DNA from: JAWLEV01 sp046538105
GTDB lineage: Bacteria > Chloroflexota > Anaerolineae > UBA1429
NCBI GenBank assembly: GCA_046538105.1
Contig: JBKHJO010000071.1
Coordinates: 1 to 10,222, forward strand
DNA: 10,222 nt
Direction of reading: 5' to 3'
The notes beneath the pieces were generated by a model. The model made no database searches and was not told the DNA's origin. It saw only the letters and a list, made by a program, of their open reading frames with translations. Position numbers and translations under genes: made by a program. Positions 6,141-10,222 of the stretch are shown piece by piece (positions within the stretch are counted from its first letter, which is position 1; each line of letters begins with the position of its first letter).

Positions 6141-6564
6141 GAGACACGTGCTTTTTCTATGCACGGGGAATTCCGCCCGCAGTCAGATGGCGCAGGGTCT
6201 TGTCAATCATTTTCTGGGCGATCGCTGGGAGGCATTTTCGGCGGGGACGGCGCCTGCTGGCTATGTGCATCCTCTGGCCATCAGGGTCATGGCCAAACAG
6301 GGCATCGACATCTCCGATCAGCATTCCAAGTCCGTGGAGCAGTTCAGGGAAAAAGACTTTGACCTCGTGATCACCGTCTGCGATCAGGCGGCTGAGAATT
6401 GCCCTTTGTGGCTGGGATCGGGCAGCGTGGTGCATGCCGGTTTCCCGGATCCGGCGGCTGCCAAAGGCAGCGACGCGGAGCGCATGCAGGTCTTTTGCCG
6501 CGTGCGCGACGGGCTCCGTGAGAAGGTCTTTGACTACCTGCAGGAGGAGGAAGAAGAGATCTAG
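6133..6564 (+). CDS. arsC: Thioredoxin-type arsenate reductase ArsC, copy 2
   Basis: This is a second, clearly diverged paralogue of the preceding gene, 143 residues long, with the same fold and predicted reaction. The P-loop is the standard C10-T-G-N-S-A-R16-S17, the redox cysteines are C83 and C90 (x6 spacing), and D106-P107 supplies the general acid. Key residues fall at identical positions in both copies, although much of the remaining sequence differs, so the duplication is old. Position 21 is Gln where copy 1 and pI258 ArsC have Glu. The start overlaps the end of copy 1 by 8 nt and is preceded by a GGGGGG run, suggesting coupled translation. PhoU follows after 13 nt. No arsR or arsenite efflux gene is visible nearby. 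Confidence 0.88.
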   Translation: MAKRHVLFLCTGNSARSQMAQGLVNHFLGDRWEAFSAGTAPAGYVHPLAIRVMAKQGIDISDQHSKSVEQFREKDFDLVITVCDQAAENCPLWLGSGSVVHAGFPDPAAAKGSDAERMQVFCRVRDGLREKVFDYLQEEEEEI

Positions 6565-6577
6565 GGAGAAAGGGCCG

Positions 6578-7291
6578 ATGCTCCGGGGGGCCTTTGATCG
6601 AAACCTGCGGTACCTACAAGACGATGTGTTAGCACTGGGAAGTATGGTGGAGACTTTTCTTTTCGCGTCGATAAAGGTCCTTAAGCGTCAAGATCGGGAG
6701 GGGGCCCGGCAACTCATCGCCGATAATCGGCAGGTGAATGACAGACGCTTTGCCATCGAGGATGACTGTCTTTATCTCATCGCCACGCAGCAACCCATGG
6801 CCAGCGACCTCCGCACGTTGGCAGCCGTTCTGGAGATTGTCCGGCAACTGGAGCGTATAGGAGACTATGCAAAGGGTATCGGGCGCATCACCCTCATGAT
6901 GGACGCGGAGCCCGTGGATCACTTTCCCGTCGAAATTCCGCGCATGGCGGAAAAGACACGGGACATGCTGCACAGGGCGTTGGATGCCTTTGTGTACAAG
7001 GACCTTGAGCTTGCGAGGGCCATTCCTCGAGAGGATGATGTCGTGGATGCCCTGTATAACAAAGTGTATGAGGATCTTCTTGGCGTCATCGTCGCGCGCC
7101 CTCGAAGGATGAACCAGGCTTCCCATCTTCTCTGGGTCGCCCACAACCTGGAGCGAGGGGCGGATAGGGTGACCAATATCTGTGAACGGGTGATCTTCTC
7201 CATGACGGGGCAATTGGTGGAGATGGATGTGGACGATTGGGCTCAGAATCCCATGCCCACGTCCTTTGATAGAGCGGAGGATAATCTTTAG
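6578..7291 (+). CDS. phoU: Phosphate transport/signalling regulator PhoU
   Basis: PhoU is a cytoplasmic all-helical protein that links Pst activity to the phosphate-sensing histidine kinase and restrains phosphate uptake when phosphate is ample. The 237-residue protein shows the two three-helix repeats of the family. Each has its metal-binding E-x3-D signature: L-E-R-I-G-D-Y-A-K (91-99) and L-E-R-G-A-D-R-V-T-N (191-200), exactly 100 residues apart. In the second, G-A-D-R replaces the more usual I-A-D-H. ATG 6578 is chosen for the AGGGAGAAAGGG just upstream; a longer in-frame extension would run back across most of the last third of the arsC copy 2 gene in another frame. It is the last gene of the operon, before the terminator at 7338-7371. 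No PhoR/PhoB pair is in the window. Confidence 0.93.
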   Translation: MLRGAFDRNLRYLQDDVLALGSMVETFLFASIKVLKRQDREGARQLIADNRQVNDRRFAIEDDCLYLIATQQPMASDLRTLAAVLEIVRQLERIGDYAKGIGRITLMMDAEPVDHFPVEIPRMAEKTRDMLHRALDAFVYKDLELARAIPREDDVVDALYNKVYEDLLGVIVARPRRMNQASHLLWVAHNLERGADRVTNICERVIFSMTGQLVEMDVDDWAQNPMPTSFDRAEDNL

Positions 7292-7337
7292 CTGATATAG
7301 ATAATCGGGGCTTGAAATCGATCGTTCCGAGACTGAT

Positions 7338-7371
7338 AAAGGCGCGGGGGAGGAATCCTCCGCGCCTTTTT
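7338..7371 (+). terminator. Rho-independent terminator after phoU
   Basis: A 14-bp stem with one G-U pair (AAAGGCGCGGGGGA at 7338-7351, TCCTCCGCGCCTTT at 7356-7369) closes a GGAA tetraloop. It ends in a T run (7367-7371). It sits 46 nt after phoU, between two convergent operons. The A residues on its left could give weak termination of the opposite operon as well. Confidence 0.9.
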
Positions 7372-7403
7372 GCAACTCGCTATGATTGAATGAACGTCGA
7401 CTA

Positions 7404-8243
7404 TTAGCCCTTTACGGCGCCGGCCGTGAGGCCCGCCACCAGGAAGCGCTGCCCCAAAAAGTAGAGGAGGAGGACGGGAAGACTCATGATGAGGGCCCCA
7501 CTCATGATCTCGCCCCACATAAAGACATCACCATAGATCCATCCTGCCAGCGCCACGGGCATGGTCCACAGTTCCTCTTTGTTGTTGAACAGCATTGGCA
7601 GCAGATATTGGTTCCAGGACATGGTAAAGGTATAGACGCCGACAGCGGCCACGCCCGGTGCCGCCAGAGGAAAGACCACTTTTGCCAGTGCGCCCAGTCG
7701 CGTGCAGCCGTCGATCATGGCCGCCTCTTCCAGTTCCATAGGGATGCTGGTAAAGTAGCCCTTTAACATCCAGGTGGAGTAGGGGACGGTGAAACTCAGG
7801 AAACTGAGCACTAGGCAGGTCAGGCTGTTGAGTAATCCCAGTTGGCTCATGAACACGTAAAGGGGGATCAACGTCATGGTACCTGGGATGAGGTAGGTGA
7901 AAAAAATGGAACTGGCCATGAAATCGCGCCCCGGAAAATGCAGGCGGGATATACTGTATCCCGCCAGCGAGGAGCCCACAATGGCGATGGTGGTGACAAG
8001 CCCCGATACTACCACACTGTTACGCAATTGTACGAAAAACGGCGTGCGCTGGAACAAGTGAAGGGAAGCCTCAAACGTGGGATTCAGGGGCCACAAGGTG
8101 GGGTCGGGCCTGTAGAGTTCTGCCTTTGGTTTGAACGCCGTGACGAGCATCCAGTAGATGGGAAAAAGCACCAGTATCAGAATGAGCGCCAAAAGCAGGA
8201 AACTCAGCCCCCTATAAACCTGTGTTCTCAACTTGTAGCCCAT
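7404..8243 (-). CDS. Carbohydrate ABC transporter permease, MalG-like (CUT1)
   Basis: This is the second membrane subunit of a sugar importer of the CUT1 (maltose/oligosaccharide) type. The 279-residue protein has about six membrane segments, the first at roughly 12-36. The EAA loop that contacts the ATPase (E170-L-E-E-A-A-M-I-D-G, continuing to F-P at 191-192) is intact. The C-terminal G-L-T-A-G-A-V-K-G tail is typical of MalG-like proteins. I set the start at the ATG at 8243-8241 because GGAGGTG lies just before it on the - strand. Longer in-frame extensions run into the upstream permease. The gap to that gene is 2 nt, so the two are cotranscribed. The substrate cannot be read from sequence alone. 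Confidence 0.92.
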   Translation of the reverse strand: MGYKLRTQVYRGLSFLLLALILILVLFPIYWMLVTAFKPKAELYRPDPTLWPLNPTFEASLHLFQRTPFFVQLRNSVVVSGLVTTIAIVGSSLAGYSISRLHFPGRDFMASSIFFTYLIPGTMTLIPLYVFMSQLGLLNSLTCLVLSFLSFTVPYSTWMLKGYFTSIPMELEEAAMIDGCTRLGALAKVVFPLAAPGVAAVGVYTFTMSWNQYLLPMLFNNKEELWTMPVALAGWIYGDVFMWGEIMSGALIMSLPVLLLYFLGQRFLVAGLTAGAVKG

Positions 8244-8245
8244 CG

Positions 8246-9154
8246 TTACACCTCCTCTCCGGATACCGCTTTGTTCAGAAACACGATCAGTATGGAGAAA
8301 AAGGGAATCAACAGCACGGGCACAGCCGCCGCTTTGCCCAACTCCAGGCCCTGGAAGGCGAGTTTGAAGGTCAGGATGGAAAAAACCTCGCTCGCTTTTC
8401 CCGGTCCGCCTCGGGTGAGCACCCAGACATCTGTAAATATATTGGCGTTCCAGATAAAGGAGAGGAGACATACGATCAGGATCACGGTTCGCAGGCTGGG
8501 TAGGGTGATGTGCAAAAAGCTCTGGAAGGCCGACGCGCCGTCGATGCGGGCTACCTCATAGAGTTCCTCCGGGATGGCCTGCAGGCCGGCCAGTAGGTTG
8601 ATGGTAAAGAAGGGAAATCCACGCCACAGGTTCAACAGGATGATAGAGGGCATGACCCATCTCCGGTCCCCCAAAAAGTTGATGGGCACATTGACGATGC
8701 CCGTTTCCATAAGCAAAAAGTTAAAGACTCCGAACAGGTCGTTGTACATCCAGGCCCAGATGAGAATGGCGGCGATGGAGGGCATGGCCCAGGGCAGGAG
8801 CACGGCGCCTCGCACGAACCCTCTACCCAGAAAGCGCTGGTTGATGAGCAAAGCCACCAAGAGCCCGAACACCAGTTTGAGGACCATGGCCGCAAAGGAG
8901 AACCAGAGGCTTCTTATGATCGCCTCGATCAATCTTGGGTCGCTTATGAGTTCGATATAGTTTCTCAAGCCTATGAAACTGGGGTTCGTATAGCCGATCA
9001 TCTTGTTGGTGAGACTGTACCATATACCAACGATGCCTGGATAACCGACCAGCACCAACAAAATCGTGGCAACTGGCAACAGAAAGAGGTATCCTATAAC
9101 AGTCTCCTCGTGAACCAAATACCATTGTTGCACCGATCTTGCGAATTTCGTCAC
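8246..9154 (-). CDS. Carbohydrate ABC transporter permease, MalF-like (CUT1)
   Basis: This is the first membrane subunit of the CUT1-type sugar importer, 302 residues with about six membrane segments. The first is at roughly 18-44, followed by the family-typical periplasmic F-I-G-L-R-N-Y (60-66). The EAA loop (E-L-Y-E-V-A-R-I-D-G-A, 197-207, through T-L-P at 217-219) and the T-R-G-G-P segment (247-251) are intact. I prefer GTG at 9154-9152 as start: AGGGGG lies 9 nt upstream on the - strand. The in-frame ATG at 9187 has no such site and lies next to the intergenic hairpin. Still longer frames cross the hairpin into the binding-protein gene and are unlikely. Confidence 0.9.
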   Translation of the reverse strand: MTKFARSVQQWYLVHEETVIGYLFLLPVATILLVLVGYPGIVGIWYSLTNKMIGYTNPSFIGLRNYIELISDPRLIEAIIRSLWFSFAAMVLKLVFGLLVALLINQRFLGRGFVRGAVLLPWAMPSIAAILIWAWMYNDLFGVFNFLLMETGIVNVPINFLGDRRWVMPSIILLNLWRGFPFFTINLLAGLQAIPEELYEVARIDGASAFQSFLHITLPSLRTVILIVCLLSFIWNANIFTDVWVLTRGGPGKASEVFSILTFKLAFQGLELGKAAAVPVLLIPFFSILIVFLNKAVSGEEV

Positions 9155-9193
9155 GCTCGCATTCCCCCTGTTCGCTTTCAATCCCATATACAG

Positions 9194-9229
9194 TCGGGAA
9201 CGGGAGATCCTGGTATCTCCCGTTCCCGA
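9194..9229 (-). other. Perfect 15-bp intergenic hairpin in the sugar ABC operon
   Basis: TCGGGAACGGGAGAT (9194-9208) pairs perfectly with ATCTCCCGTTCCCGA (9215-9229) around a 6-nt loop. It lies between the binding-protein stop (9241-9243) and the permease start. On the - strand it is not followed by a T run, so it is more likely an mRNA-stabilising or partial-termination element. Such an element would raise binding protein over permease, as known between malE and malF. Confidence 0.7.
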
Positions 9230-9240
9230 TTTCATTGCCG

Positions 9241-10222
9241 CTATTCTTGTTCCTCGTACTTTTCTTTGATCTCGATCACCTGTTCTTCGAAATCGTCCAG
9301 GGCTTCCTGAGGATCCCATTCCTCGACGGCGATGCGGCTGGTCATCTCCGACCATAGCCATTGATCGCCGATCTCGCCGATCCAGGGGGAAGGATCGCCA
9401 GGTTCGAAATCAAAGCGCAAGTTCTCCAAAAAGCCTATGACCTGGCTGTTGATCCGATCCTCGGTAAAGAACTCCATCTCGCGATAGTCCTTCAGGACGG
9501 GGAAGAACATGGACCCGGCGGCTTCCAGGTTGTCGGGATACCTCTCGGGGGCCAACACGCCCTTGATCACCTCTGCGGCCAGGTCGGGATGCTCGCAGGA
9601 GGTGGGGATCGATATAACGTTGGTCCCTCCCATGCACACGGGTTGTGCCGGACCTGGTAGGGGAGCGACGACGGTGTCCTCGAAAAATCCCGGATCGTCC
9701 TGACGCATATTATAGATGATGCTGCCCGAGTTGTACACGCACGCACATTGTCCGCTCAGGTAGGCCTTGTTGTTCCCCGTGTCGTCCCAGCCCGTCACGC
9801 CAGGGGGCATCACCTCATGTTCGGTCAGTAGATCGCAGTAGAAGGTGATAGCCTCCAGGGCCTCGGGGCTGTTGACTACTATGTTACCCTCCTCGTCCTG
9901 GATGCTACCGCCAAAGGCAAAGACCATCTGCCACATAAAGTTGTTGCCATCGGGACAGTCGGTAAAGGGGTTACCAAAGCCCCAGACTCTATCTGCCGGA
10001 TTGGTCACTGCCTGCATGGCTTCCAGCCAATCGTCCGTAAGGTCGTCAAAGGGGGGCTCATAGCCCGCCTCGCCAAAAATATCGCCCCGATAGTACAGAT
10101 ATTGGGGCTCCTGGTGGAACGGGACGCCCCACTGTTTGTCGTCGATGGTGACGTTGTTCTTCATGGCTTCGAAAAAGCCACCGCCCGTCTGTCCGATCTC
10201 TTCAAACACGTCGGAGACGTCG
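9241..10222 (-). CDS. Extracellular sugar-binding protein of ABC importer, 5' partial
   Basis: This is the C-terminal part (about 326 residues) of a family 1 extracellular solute-binding protein, the substrate-capturing lipoprotein or exported component for the two permeases downstream. The frame is open to the right edge of the window, and family members usually have 420-450 residues, so the signal sequence and first lobe start are missing. Numbering from the GTG codon at 10209-10207, typical features are W-G-V-P-F (27-31), L-Y-Y-R (38-41) with the following D-I-F-G-E-A-G-Y, and P-L-P-G-P (183-187). An acidic C-terminal helix is also present. Six cysteines (85, 125, 155, 157, 192, 205) are unusual for this family and may form disulfides outside the cell. 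The ligand is not identifiable; the two CUT1 permeases suggest an oligosaccharide or sugar alcohol. Confidence 0.88.
   Translation of the reverse strand, partial: DVSDVFEEIGQTGGGFFEAMKNNVTIDDKQWGVPFHQEPQYLYYRGDIFGEAGYEPPFDDLTDDWLEAMQAVTNPADRVWGFGNPFTDCPDGNNFMWQMVFAFGGSIQDEEGNIVVNSPEALEAITFYCDLLTEHEVMPPGVTGWDDTGNNKAYLSGQCACVYNSGSIIYNMRQDDPGFFEDTVVAPLPGPAQPVCMGGTNVISIPTSCEHPDLAAEVIKGVLAPERYPDNLEAAGSMFFPVLKDYREMEFFTEDRINSQVIGFLENLRFDFEPGDPSPWIGEIGDQWLWSEMTSRIAVEEWDPQEALDDFEEQVIEIKEKYEEQE

Noticed and set aside
4932..6164. Long 410-codon open frame on the - strand across pstB and arsC copy 1
   Set aside because: It is a reverse-strand shadow of two genes with complete catalytic motifs on the + strand; its translation shows no family features.
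6434..6577. 48-codon N-terminal extension of phoU
   Set aside because: It overlaps arsC copy 2 in another frame, is Arg-rich without similarity to PhoU, and the ribosome binding site lies just before ATG 6578.

Overview
The window looks like a piece of a moderately GC-rich free-living bacterial chromosome. The style of the genes (acidic linker in the phosphate-binding protein, a PAP2-like protein beside SurE, a sugar ABC cassette without its own ATPase) reminds me of Chloroflexota. That is a low-confidence guess, since no rRNA or marker gene is present. There is no sign of phage, transposon, CRISPR array or tRNA.

Region 1 (1-7291, all + strand) is a phosphate-acquisition block. It opens with the 3' part of a PstS-type phosphate-binding protein that runs off the left edge and seems to carry the tail of a second, upstream PstS unit. 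A hairpin terminator follows (857-888), then an AT-rich stretch with an 11-bp phased repeat that resembles a Pho-box array (911-965). After that come a small divergent PAP2-type membrane protein and the nucleotidase SurE. A good sigma70-type promoter (2920-2948) then drives a tightly packed operon: pstC, pstA, pstB, two tandem thioredoxin-type arsenate reductases (arsC), and phoU. The genes overlap or nearly abut (11-nt overlap, 0-nt gap, 18-nt gap, 8-nt overlap, 13-nt gap) and end at a strong terminator (7338-7371).

Region 2 (7404-10222, all - strand) is a converging carbohydrate ABC importer of the CUT1 type. In transcription order it has an extracellular substrate-binding protein (5' end outside the window), a MalF-like permease and a MalG-like permease. 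A perfect 15-bp hairpin lies between the binding protein and the first permease. No ATPase gene is in view.

Working together: PstS captures phosphate outside the cell, PstC/PstA form the membrane channel, PstB powers it, and PhoU couples transport to signalling. PAP2 and SurE may free phosphate from lipid or nucleotide esters. The two ArsC proteins would deal with arsenate, which leaks in through phosphate transporters, although no arsenite exporter is visible here. The most interesting points are the apparent tandem PstS polypeptide (with an assembly caveat), the 11-bp phased Pho-box-like array in front of PAP2-surE, the altered catalytic motifs of the PAP2 protein, and the arsC pair built into the pst-phoU operon.
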